The translations under genes were made by a program, and so were the position numbers. The notes beneath the pieces are model-generated. The model worked only from the letters and a program-made list of their open reading frames with translations, did no database searches and was not told the DNA's origin. Positions 25,595 through 32,581 of a stretch of DNA of 64,000 bases are shown one piece after another. The stretch covers positions 2,542,001 to 2,606,000 of the forward strand of contig NZ_CP069620.1 in the NCBI RefSeq assembly GCF_026109735.1. Direction: 5' to 3'. How positions within the stretch are numbered: the first letter of the stretch is position 1; each line of letters starts with the position of its first letter. Source of the DNA: Salinimicrobium tongyeongense (GTDB lineage Bacteria > Bacteroidota > Bacteroidia > Flavobacteriales > Flavobacteriaceae).

Positions 25595-26119
25595 ATGAAA
25601 AAGTTCAGCCTTGCCTTACTGGCACTTATACTACCCTTTCTTTCCGGCGCCCAGTCTTTTGATAAGTACGAAAGCATGAAAGAAGTAGATGCGGTAGTGG
25701 TAACGAGCAAAATGTTCAAGTTGCTCACCAAAATAGACCTTAATGCCGATGATCCCGAAACCCAGGCTTACATTGACCTTATTGAGAACCTCAAGGAGAT
25801 GAAAGTTCTTTCAACAACCAAAGAGAACATTCGCCAGCAAATGGCCCTTGATGTGGCTTCCTACATCAAAAAAGGAAGTATGGAAGAGCTTATGAGGGTT
25901 TCTGAAGATGGCAAGACCGTTCGCTTCTATTACAAACCCGGCAAAAATGACGATTATGTGAGCCAGTTGTTTATGTTCATGGAAGGCCAGGACAAAAATA
26001 AGCCCATGTCGGTCATCCTGAATATTACCGGAGAGATCAACCTTGCACAGGTGTCAAAACTGGCAAATGACTTCAAGATTCCGGGTGGGGAAGAACTCGA
26101 AAAAGTTGAAACAAATTAA
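25595..26119 (+). CDS. DUF4252 family exported protein
   Basis: A 174-residue protein with an Sec signal peptide (MKKFSLALLALILPFLSGAQ, cleavage after residue 19 or 20). The body matches DUF4252 in style: KMFKLLTKIDLNADDPETQ, then LKEMKVLSTTKENIRQQM and a C-terminal ITGEINLAQVSKLANDFKI segment. The family is found in Bacteroidota, usually beside ECF sigma genes, with no proven function. The following gene starts one base after the stop and is a second family member. Confidence 0.82.
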   Translation: MKKFSLALLALILPFLSGAQSFDKYESMKEVDAVVVTSKMFKLLTKIDLNADDPETQAYIDLIENLKEMKVLSTTKENIRQQMALDVASYIKKGSMEELMRVSEDGKTVRFYYKPGKNDDYVSQLFMFMEGQDKNKPMSVILNITGEINLAQVSKLANDFKIPGGEELEKVETN

Positions 26120-26120
26120 G

Positions 26121-26654
26121 ATGAAAAAGTCAGTTTTTATACTGGTGCTGCTATGCCTTGGCTTTGCTTCGTGTAATAATGAGACCAGCCTGCAGGAGTT
26201 TTATGTAGAGCACCAAAACGACAACCAGTACCTGGCGTTCGACATACCGGTGAGTTTGTTAACGGGCGATAATACCACGCTCAACGCCGAGCAAAAAGCC
26301 ACTTTGGAAACCATCAGGAAAGTGAATATCCTCGGATTTCCACTGAAAACAGAAAATAAAGAAGAATATGAAACCGAAAAAGAACGTTTATCTTCTATTC
26401 TGAAAGCCGATAAATACCAGCAGCTTATGCGCTACGGCGGGGGCACCAGAAAGGCTGAACTCTATTACCTGGGTGAAGAAGACGCCATAGATGAACTGAT
26501 CGTCTTTGGAAGCGACGATGAAAAAGGCTTCGGAATTGCCCGCCTTACCGGGAATGACATGAACCCTGAAGCCCTTATACGACTCCTGAAGTCTTTCGAA
26601 AAAGGAGAACTTGATGTAGCCGGATTGCCCAAATTAGAAGGCTTCCTCGATTAA
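26121..26654 (+). CDS. DUF4252-like lipoprotein
   Basis: A 177-residue lipoprotein (signal ending LGFASC, Cys at about residue 18). It has the same segment order as its upstream neighbour: SVDIP-like N-terminal strand, VNILGFPLKTENKEEYETEKERL, then a terminal ARLTGNDMNPEALIRLLKSF helix. It is probably an old tandem duplicate, one copy soluble in the periplasm and one membrane-anchored. It is the last gene of the ECF sigma run and is followed by the hairpin disrupted by the IS3 element. The start ATG follows the previous stop by one base. Confidence 0.78.
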   Translation: MKKSVFILVLLCLGFASCNNETSLQEFYVEHQNDNQYLAFDIPVSLLTGDNTTLNAEQKATLETIRKVNILGFPLKTENKEEYETEKERLSSILKADKYQQLMRYGGGTRKAELYYLGEEDAIDELIVFGSDDEKGFGIARLTGNDMNPEALIRLLKSFEKGELDVAGLPKLEGFLD

Positions 26655-26671
26655 AACCTTATCCTGCAAAA

Positions 26672-26703
26672 AAAAGAAGAGGTCTCAAAAATGCCATTTT
26701 TGG
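26672..26703. repeat. Left half of a palindrome split by the IS3 element
   Basis: AAAAGAAGAGGTCTCAAAAAT at 26672-26692 is perfectly complementary to the sequence at 28134-28154 on the other side of the insertion. The left flank also contains a complete core, TCAAAAATGCCATTTTTGG. Confidence 0.85.
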
Positions 26704-26733
26704 ACTAGCCCCCAAAAGTTGGACGGTTTATAA

Positions 26734-27510
26734 TTAGATTAAATTTTCTACGTGAGCTCGATATTGTATCGGGCTCATTCCATTTAGGTTTAGTCTTATT
26801 CTGTCATAATTGTAGTATTTTATATAATCTTTTATATCCTGCTTTAGTTGATCTACAGTGTTATATTGATTTAGGTAATACAGCTCAGATTTTAGAGTTC
26901 CAAAGAAGTTTTCTGCCACGGCATTGTCTAAACAGTTTCCTTTTCTCGACATGCTTTGGGTGATGTTCTTTTTCTGTAGGGTCTTTTGATATTGCTTCAT
27001 TTGATACTGCCATCCTTGGTCAGAATGAAGAATAAGCCCCTGTTTTTCCTGTTTGCTACACTTATTAATCATATCCATTACCTGTTTAAAATTAGGTCTC
27101 TCAGAGATGGTAAAGCTTAGGACTTCTCCATTGAAGAGATCTATAATAGGTGATAAATAAAGCTTTTTGTCTTTGACTTTGAACTCTGTAACATCAGTTG
27201 CCCATTTTAGGTTAGGTCTATCGGCTTTAAAATTTTGCTTTAACAAGTTAGCCGCTATTTTCCCTTGGTTTCCTCTGTAGGAAGTATATTTCTTGACCCT
27301 TATCAAACTGCTGATCCCTAGCTCCTGCATGAGCTTAAACACAGTCTTGTGATTCACTACATAGCCTTTGTTCTTCAGAGTTAACTGGATTCTCCTGTAC
27401 CCATAGCGTCCCTTGTGTAGATCATATATAGATCTGATTTCTTTACGAAGAACCTCATACTTATCCTGTTTACTGGCCTTTAAGTGATAGTAAAAGGTAC
27501 TACGTGCCAT
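26734..27510 (-). CDS. IS3 family transposase OrfB (DDE integrase)
   Basis: A 258-residue catalytic part with an rve-type DDE core. The first Asp is in WATDVTEF, the second in LHSDQGWQYQ and the Glu in NFFGTLKSELYY with the IS3-typical spacing. The frame stays open upstream of the ATG and encodes IIQELRQEHALEKLLKHAGM, the normal junction region of IS3 OrfAB. The active enzyme would thus arise by a -1 frameshift from orfA in the A-rich stretch near 27571-27580. The domain itself is intact. Confidence 0.92.
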   Translation of the reverse strand: MARSTFYYHLKASKQDKYEVLRKEIRSIYDLHKGRYGYRRIQLTLKNKGYVVNHKTVFKLMQELGISSLIRVKKYTSYRGNQGKIAANLLKQNFKADRPNLKWATDVTEFKVKDKKLYLSPIIDLFNGEVLSFTISERPNFKQVMDMINKCSKQEKQGLILHSDQGWQYQMKQYQKTLQKKNITQSMSRKGNCLDNAVAENFFGTLKSELYYLNQYNTVDQLKQDIKDYIKYYNYDRIRLNLNGMSPIQYRAHVENLI

Positions 27511-27551
27511 CCCGGCATGCTTTAGTAGTTTTTCTAGCGCATGCTCTTGCC

Positions 27552-28090
27552 TTAATTCCTGGATGATTTGCGTTTTTCTTCTTTCTCTTTTTCTGATTGA
27601 ACTAAGGCATGAAGCTTTTTTAGATAAGCATTTTCTGCTTTAAGATCAGCTAACTCATCCAAAAGTTGCTCCTCTCGGGTCATAGGTTTTTTAGGCTTTC
27701 TAGGCATAGATTTAGGTTTTCCTCGTTTTTCTATTGATAAACCTTCTGGCCCTTTCTCTTCATAAATCTTCAACCATCGCTTAAAGGTTTCCTCGGTTGG
27801 AATCTTGAAGAGCACACAAGTTTCTTGGTAAGATAGAGATTTCTCTTTCATCTCCAGAACTACTCTCGCCTTAAATTTTTCTGAATATTTATTTCTAATA
27901 GGTCGTAATCCTTTAGCACCGTGAGCCTTATAAAACCTAACCCATTTTTGCACTAATGACTTACGTAGACCATGCTTGTTACCTGTAGACCATGCTTGTT
28001 ACCTACTGAATAACACGATAATCCCTTCTTGATAACTTCTAAGACTATAGTCCTTTTAAATTTATAGTCATACTTTACTCTTTTATCCAT
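27552..28090 (-). pseudogene. IS3 family transposase OrfA, broken by a 20-bp tandem duplication
   Basis: The gene should begin at the ATG at 28090 (MDKRVKYDYKFKRTIVLEV). A perfect 20-bp tandem duplication at 27965-28004 shifts the frame and leads to a stop soon after. Removing one copy joins SVGNKHGL to RKSLVQKWVRFYKAHGAKGL and restores a 172-residue OrfA with two helix-turn-helix regions, as in IS150-like elements. As it stands only the part from 27953 to 27552 remains open (133 residues including the second HTH and the Lys-rich linker). Confidence 0.85.
27965..28004. repeat. Perfect 20-bp tandem duplication inside orfA
   Basis: Two adjacent identical 20-mers (27965-27984 and 27985-28004). 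Twenty is not a multiple of three, so the second copy inactivates the transposase frame. Confidence 0.95.
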
Positions 28091-28133
28091 AAAAAATGCC
28101 CCCAATAAGTGTCTAACTTTTTGGGGGCACTCT

Positions 28134-28154
28134 ATTTTTGAGACCTCTTCTTTT
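28134..28154. repeat. Right half of the palindrome split by the IS3 element
   Basis: Perfect reverse complement of 26672-26692. Before insertion the two halves would have formed one long hairpin, probably a bidirectional terminator between the DUF4252 gene and purB. Confidence 0.85.
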
Positions 28155-28206
28155 ATAGAGTATCTTTAGTTCCAGAAATTTTTTTTACTGATCACTGCCC
28201 ACTGAA

Positions 28207-29544
28207 TTAAATTCCAGTGTAGTTCTGCGGACTTATTTGTCGCAGCTCCTGCTTGATAGCTTCAGAAACATCAAGTTGCCCTATGAATTCAGAAATACTG
28301 TTTTTATCGATTTTTTCATTGGTGCGGGTGAGGCCTTTAAGGGCTTCATAAGGGTTGGGGTAGCCTTCCCTTCTCAAAATGGTCTGGATGGCTTCGGCAA
28401 CCACAGCCCAGTTCCTTTCAAGGTCTTCATCTAATTTGGCTTCGTTCAGCAGCAGTTTGTTGAGGCCTTTTAAGGTAGACGCAAACCCGATGAACGTATG
28501 CCCAAACGGGACCCCGATATTGCGCAAAACGGTACTGTCAGTAAGGTCGCGCTGCAGGCGGCTTACCGGCAATTTTGCCGATAGGTGCTCAAAAAGGGCA
28601 TTTGCAATGCCTAAATTTCCTTCGCTGTTTTCAAAGTCTATAGGGTTCACTTTATGCGGCATAGCCGAAGATCCAACTTCCCCTTTTTTGATCTTTTGCT
28701 TGAAATAATCCATGGAGACGTAAGACCAGATATCTTTGTCGAGGTCCAAAATAATGGTGTTGATACGTTTTAAGGCATCAAAAAGCGAAGCCATGTGGTC
28801 GTAATGTTCAATTTGGGTAGTGGGGAAAGAGTAGTGGAGGCCAAGCGAGCCTTCAACAAAATCTTTTCCGAAGCTCTTCCAGTTAATGTGCGGAAAAGCC
28901 ACTTTATGCGCATTGAAGTTTCCTGTAGCCCCACCAAATTTGGCCGCGTTGGGAATATTCTGCAAAAACTTGATCTGTTCTTTAAGCCTTACCACAAAAA
29001 CCTTGATCTCTTTTCCCAGGCGGGTAGGAGAGGCCGGCTGGCCGTGGGTTCTTGCCAGCATAGGCACATCCTTCCAGTCGGTAGCCAGTTGTTCGAGCTT
29101 TTCGAGCAGGCTGGAAAGTGCCGGATTGTAAACTTCTTCGAGCGCTTCCTTAATGCTAAGGGGTACAGCCGTGTTGTTAATGTCCTGGGAAGTTAGGCCA
29201 AAGTGAATGAACTCTTTATAAGCTGAAAGCTTCAGCTGGTCGAATTTACCCTTAATAAAATATTCAACCGCCTTGACATCGTGGTTGGTGGTGGCTTCAA
29301 TCTTTTTGATTTCCCGGGCATCTTCCGTAGAAAATTCAGAATAAATTTTGCGCAAATCGGGAAACACCGATTCGTCTACTTCCTGCAATTGCGCCAGCCC
29401 GTGTTCGGCCAGGGCAATAAAATATTCAATTTCTACCCGTACCCTGTACTTTATTAAGGCCTGTTCGCTAAAATAGTTTGCCAGTTGCTGAGTTTTGGAT
29501 GAATACCTGCCGTCTATGGGAGATATTGCCTGAAGAGAAGTCAT
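28207..29544 (-). CDS. purB: Adenylosuccinate lyase
   Basis: A 445-residue fumarase/aspartase superfamily enzyme. It acts twice in purine synthesis, on SAICAR and on adenylosuccinate, releasing fumarate. The signature loop is GEVGSSAMPHKVNPIDFEN (about 289-307). The opening SLQAISPIDGRYSSKTQQLA and TRTHGQPASPT-like segment (LARTHGQPASPTRLG) are typical of the E. coli-like longer class. The gene is monocistronic in appearance, ending near the split hairpin at the IS3 element. Confidence 0.96.
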   Translation of the reverse strand: MTSLQAISPIDGRYSSKTQQLANYFSEQALIKYRVRVEIEYFIALAEHGLAQLQEVDESVFPDLRKIYSEFSTEDAREIKKIEATTNHDVKAVEYFIKGKFDQLKLSAYKEFIHFGLTSQDINNTAVPLSIKEALEEVYNPALSSLLEKLEQLATDWKDVPMLARTHGQPASPTRLGKEIKVFVVRLKEQIKFLQNIPNAAKFGGATGNFNAHKVAFPHINWKSFGKDFVEGSLGLHYSFPTTQIEHYDHMASLFDALKRINTIILDLDKDIWSYVSMDYFKQKIKKGEVGSSAMPHKVNPIDFENSEGNLGIANALFEHLSAKLPVSRLQRDLTDSTVLRNIGVPFGHTFIGFASTLKGLNKLLLNEAKLDEDLERNWAVVAEAIQTILRREGYPNPYEALKGLTRTNEKIDKNSISEFIGQLDVSEAIKQELRQISPQNYTGI

Positions 29545-29612
29545 GAAAATTGGTTAAAAATTTAAAGGCTAAAGATACATTTTAAGGTTCAACCGTAAAA
29601 AGTATTTATTCT

Positions 29613-30305
29613 TTAAGTTTTATCTTGATCCTGCAGCAGCTGCTTTACCAGTTTTGGAACGCCGGTAGAGGCCTTTTCTGAAAAGATCTTTAGGTGTTTG
29701 GTCTCGCTTACCGAAGGTTTGGGGTCTATGAAATACACCGGGATTTCGCTGGGCGCGTAATGCAGCAGCCCTGCGGCAGGATACACCTGCATGGAAGTTC
29801 CTATAATGATGAGGATATCGGCTTCCATAGTGATCTCCATAGCGGGTTCCATCATGGGAACTGCTTCTCCAAACCAAACCACGTGTGGCCGCAGCTGCCG
29901 GTTGTGTTCACAAAAATCGCCCGCAACCAGATCGCCTTCCCAATCGAGCACCAGGTCTTCATCAAAAGTACTGCGGACTTTCTTGAGCTCGCCGTGAAGA
30001 TGGATCACGTTTTTACTGCCGGCCCGCTCATGCAAATCGTCTACATTCTGGGTGATGATGTGCACCTCGTACTTTTTCTCGAGTTCTTTAAGTGCTTTAT
30101 GAGCAGCATTGGGGTCTACGGTATGGAGCTGCCGCCGCCGTTTATTGTAAAAATCGAGCACAAGTTCCTGGTTACGTTCCCAGCCAATGGGCGAGGCAAC
30201 TTCCATGACGTCATGGCCTTCCCACAGGCCATTGGCGTCTCTAAATGTGCTAATTCCGCTTTCTGCACTAATTCCGGCACCGGTGAGTACTACTACTTTT
30301 TTCAT
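29613..30305 (-). CDS. cobB: Sir2-family NAD-dependent deacylase, CobB-like, without zinc cysteines
   Basis: A 230-residue sirtuin. The NAD-binding GAGISAESGISTFRDANGLW is at residues 9-28, TQNVDDLHERAGS contains the NAD-site QNVD, and the catalytic His is in VIHLHGEL. The YNKRRRQL segment has the Tyr-x-x-Arg pair typical of class III enzymes with desuccinylase activity. There is only one cysteine (in GDFCEHN), so the usual four-Cys zinc site is absent. The ATG at 30305 starts right at the first beta-strand; an in-frame start at 30356 is possible but adds an unrelated tail. Confidence 0.92.
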   Translation of the reverse strand: MKKVVVLTGAGISAESGISTFRDANGLWEGHDVMEVASPIGWERNQELVLDFYNKRRRQLHTVDPNAAHKALKELEKKYEVHIITQNVDDLHERAGSKNVIHLHGELKKVRSTFDEDLVLDWEGDLVAGDFCEHNRQLRPHVVWFGEAVPMMEPAMEITMEADILIIIGTSMQVYPAAGLLHYAPSEIPVYFIDPKPSVSETKHLKIFSEKASTGVPKLVKQLLQDQDKT

Positions 30306-30427
30306 TTCAGAAATGATTTGATCTGTAAAATGTAAGCAGTTTTCTTCAGAAATCATAACCTGGAAAAATCAATTTCCGCAGGGCTCAAAAAGGGCAAAAT
30401 CGCTAAGGATTTGCTATTTTCGCCCAC

Positions 30428-31084
30428 ATGGAAGAGCACCTCAAATTGCTGTCATATCTCGAAAGTTTTCTCACTCCCCGTAGAAAAGAGCTTTTTAAGC
30501 AGGTTATTGAAAAACGCACCAACCATTTTACCGTGGCCACGCAAGACGTGTATCAACTTCACAACACCAGTGCCGTGATTCGCAGCTGCGATGTGTTTGG
30601 GGTGCAAAATGTGCATGTGGTAGAGGAGGTGAACCTCAAAAAGATTGACCGGGAGATTGCCATGGGCGCGCAAAAGTGGGTGGATATAAACCGCTATACT
30701 TCTACGGAAAGTTGCGTTAAACACCTGCGGAAGAACGGGTACAGGATTATTGCAACATCCCCGCATGAAGGTACACTGCTTCAGGATTTTGACATTTCAC
30801 AGCCCGCTGCACTTTTCTTTGGTACCGAAACCAAAGGCCTTTCGCAGGAAGTGCTCGAAGAAGCCGATGAATTTTTACAAATACCTATGGTGGGCTTTAC
30901 CGAGAGCCTGAATATATCGGTTTCCGCAGCCATAATTTTACAGAGTTTAAGCAGTAGGTTGCGCAACAGTGATATCAACTGGCAACTTTTGCCCGAAGAA
31001 CAGGTGAAGAAACAGATCGACTGGGCAAAGAAGAATTTGAAAAATTCTGCCGAAATTCTCGCGCGTTATGAGGCAACACAATAA
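30428..31084 (+). CDS. trmH: TrmH/SpoU-type tRNA 2'-O-ribose methyltransferase
   Basis: A 218-residue SPOUT methylase. The three family motifs are present: NTSAVIRSCDVFGVQNVHVV (about 46-65), FFGTETKGLSQEVL and PMVGFTESLNISVSAAIIL. The N-terminal TPRRKELFKQVIEKRTNHFT and motif order fit TrmH, which methylates G18 of tRNAs with SAM, rather than the 23S enzyme RlmB. The start is about 7 bp after a weak -7-like box (TATTTTCG), so the leader may be very short. Confidence 0.88.
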   Translation: MEEHLKLLSYLESFLTPRRKELFKQVIEKRTNHFTVATQDVYQLHNTSAVIRSCDVFGVQNVHVVEEVNLKKIDREIAMGAQKWVDINRYTSTESCVKHLRKNGYRIIATSPHEGTLLQDFDISQPAALFFGTETKGLSQEVLEEADEFLQIPMVGFTESLNISVSAAIILQSLSSRLRNSDINWQLLPEEQVKKQIDWAKKNLKNSAEILARYEATQ

Positions 31085-31118
31085 ATTTATTTACATTTAG
31101 GTCCCTATATAGAAGAAT

Positions 31119-31649
31119 ATGACTCTTTTCTTTTATGTCATCATTGGCATTATCACCTTTGTGGCATTTTTACATGCGTGGGCAAAGAAAGAATACAACG
31201 TAAGCCGCACGGTGGTGATCAACCGGCCAAAAGCTGAAGTTTACGCTTTTATTCGCCAGCTAAAGAAACAGCCGCTATGGATTCCCTGGTACCTTGATGA
31301 CCCAAAAGTGGTGATCAAATTTAAAGGTGAAGACGGGAAAGTGGGGGCAACTTCTTACTGGAAAGCCCGCAATAATGTTGAAGGCATCCAAAAAGTGGTC
31401 AAAATAAAGGAAGGTAAGGTCTTCGAAACTCAATTGTTCTTTATTAGGCCCTATAAATCTTTGTCGCTTCTTTATGTCGCCGTAAAAGAACTGGAACCCG
31501 AACGCACCAAAATGGTGTGGGGCGTAAAGGGAGTACATAAATTTCCGGCATCGGTCATTATGCTTTTCTACGGAATGGACCGGGCTTTGGGAAAGCATTT
31601 TGAAGCAGGTTTGTACAACCTGAAGACTTACCTGGAGAAAAATAAATAA
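31119..31649 (+). CDS. SRPBCC (START/Bet v1-like) family protein
   Basis: A 176-residue protein with one N-terminal hydrophobic helix (about 3-18) and an SRPBCC-fold domain. SRTVVINRPKAEVYAFIRQL is the usual first strand and helix, VGATSYWKARNNVEGIQKVV the central strands, and SVIMLFYGMDRALGKHFEAGLYNLKTYLE the long C-terminal helix. Such proteins bind hydrophobic ligands. It follows trmH by 34 bp, so it may be co-transcribed. The function is not known. Confidence 0.85.
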   Translation: MTLFFYVIIGIITFVAFLHAWAKKEYNVSRTVVINRPKAEVYAFIRQLKKQPLWIPWYLDDPKVVIKFKGEDGKVGATSYWKARNNVEGIQKVVKIKEGKVFETQLFFIRPYKSLSLLYVAVKELEPERTKMVWGVKGVHKFPASVIMLFYGMDRALGKHFEAGLYNLKTYLEKNK

Positions 31650-31707
31650 AGAACCACTGAAGTTTTTCAGGAGCTCTGAAGCAAACAGGTAGCCTGAACA
31701 AATAGTA

Positions 31708-31758
31708 AAAAAGAGGGGTGCCAAAAATGACATTTTTGGCACCCCTCTTTTTTTTAGT
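31708..31758. terminator. Large bidirectional terminator built on the palindrome family
   Basis: A perfect inverted repeat with 19-bp arms (31711-31729 and 31731-31749) around a single A. The inner core is CAAAAATGACATTTTTG. The A tract before it and T tract after it give terminators in both directions, for the SRPBCC gene and the converging carboxypeptidase-regulatory-like gene. Confidence 0.93.
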
Positions 31759-31766
31759 AGATTCTA

Positions 31767-32522
31767 TTATCGGTTTAACACCTTGTATTCTTCATAACAC
31801 CCGCTCATCGCATCAAGTATCTGCAGGTCGTTGGCCGAATTAATAAAATCGGTCGAATAATTGCAGCGGCGCAGCACTTCATCTATGTCCATCCGGTTGA
31901 TTCCCAGAACGGCCATAAGCGTTTGCCGGTCAAATTTGCTTTGCAAAAGATTCCTGATCTCGTCATCTTCTTTCATTTCCCTTAGCTTTTTCATTTGCCT
32001 GGGCTGGCGTCCAAAGATGTTATAAAGCGCATCGGCCGGATTAAATACGGCGCCCAAAGCCCTTGACAGGGCATTGGGGCTGTGTTCCCCGCCTTCGTAA
32101 CCCTGGTTGAGCCCCGAAATGCTGTACCGGTAATTCTCGTAAATTGGAATGTTCTTGGCATCAATCTCCAGGTAGCCCGTTAACTGAACCGGGCTTACCA
32201 CCACTTCTTCAAGTGCGATCCCCAGTTCGGTCATTTTTACTTTTACGTCACCATACTTCAGCCAGTCGTTGGTAACCCTCACCCGAATAGATTTAAATCC
32301 GAGGTAAGAGAAATACAGGGTGTCGTTGACTTCGGCCTGGATCTTAAAATGACCATCTTCAGCCGAAACAGCACCAATTACCTGGTTGAGGTTTACAATA
32401 TGTGCATTCTCAATTGGCACATCGTTGGCGGCATTAAGTACCTTTCCTGTTACCACAGTAGCTTCCTGGCCAGATGCCATGAAACTAAAGAGCAGGAAGA
32501 GTGGGGCGAAAAACTTTTTCAT
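31767..32522 (-). CDS. Secreted protein with carboxypeptidase-regulatory-like domain
   Basis: A 251-residue exported protein (signal MKKFFAPLFLLFSFMASGQ). Residues about 23-105 form a CarboxypepD_reg-like beta-sandwich (VVTGKVLNAANDVPIENAHI, ISAEDGHFKIQAEVNDTLYF, FKSIRVRVTN), the domain that opens SusC-like receptors. The remainder (about 130-251) is helical, with Arg-rich RQPRQMKKLREMKEDDEIR. No plug or barrel follows, so it is not a receptor. Such stand-alone proteins are common in flavobacteria and uncharacterised. Confidence 0.8.
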   Translation of the reverse strand: MKKFFAPLFLLFSFMASGQEATVVTGKVLNAANDVPIENAHIVNLNQVIGAVSAEDGHFKIQAEVNDTLYFSYLGFKSIRVRVTNDWLKYGDVKVKMTELGIALEEVVVSPVQLTGYLEIDAKNIPIYENYRYSISGLNQGYEGGEHSPNALSRALGAVFNPADALYNIFGRQPRQMKKLREMKEDDEIRNLLQSKFDRQTLMAVLGINRMDIDEVLRRCNYSTDFINSANDLQILDAMSGCYEEYKVLNR

Positions 32523-32581
32523 GCTACGGGTTAAGCTGTTTTTGTACTTCTTAAAAATTGTACCAAAAATGCATTACAGGA

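Larger units (their letters stand above)
26706..28129 (-). mobile_element. IS3-family (IS150-like) insertion sequence, defective
   Basis: About 1.42 kb. The ends carry imperfect inverted repeats: GCCCCCAAAAGTTGGAC on the left, and GCCCCCAAAAAGTTAGAC read inward from the right. It holds orfA and orfB in the usual order on the minus strand. orfA is frameshifted by a 20-bp tandem duplication. Exact outer bases and the target duplication could not be fixed. It sits between converging genes, inside a palindrome. Confidence 0.88.
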
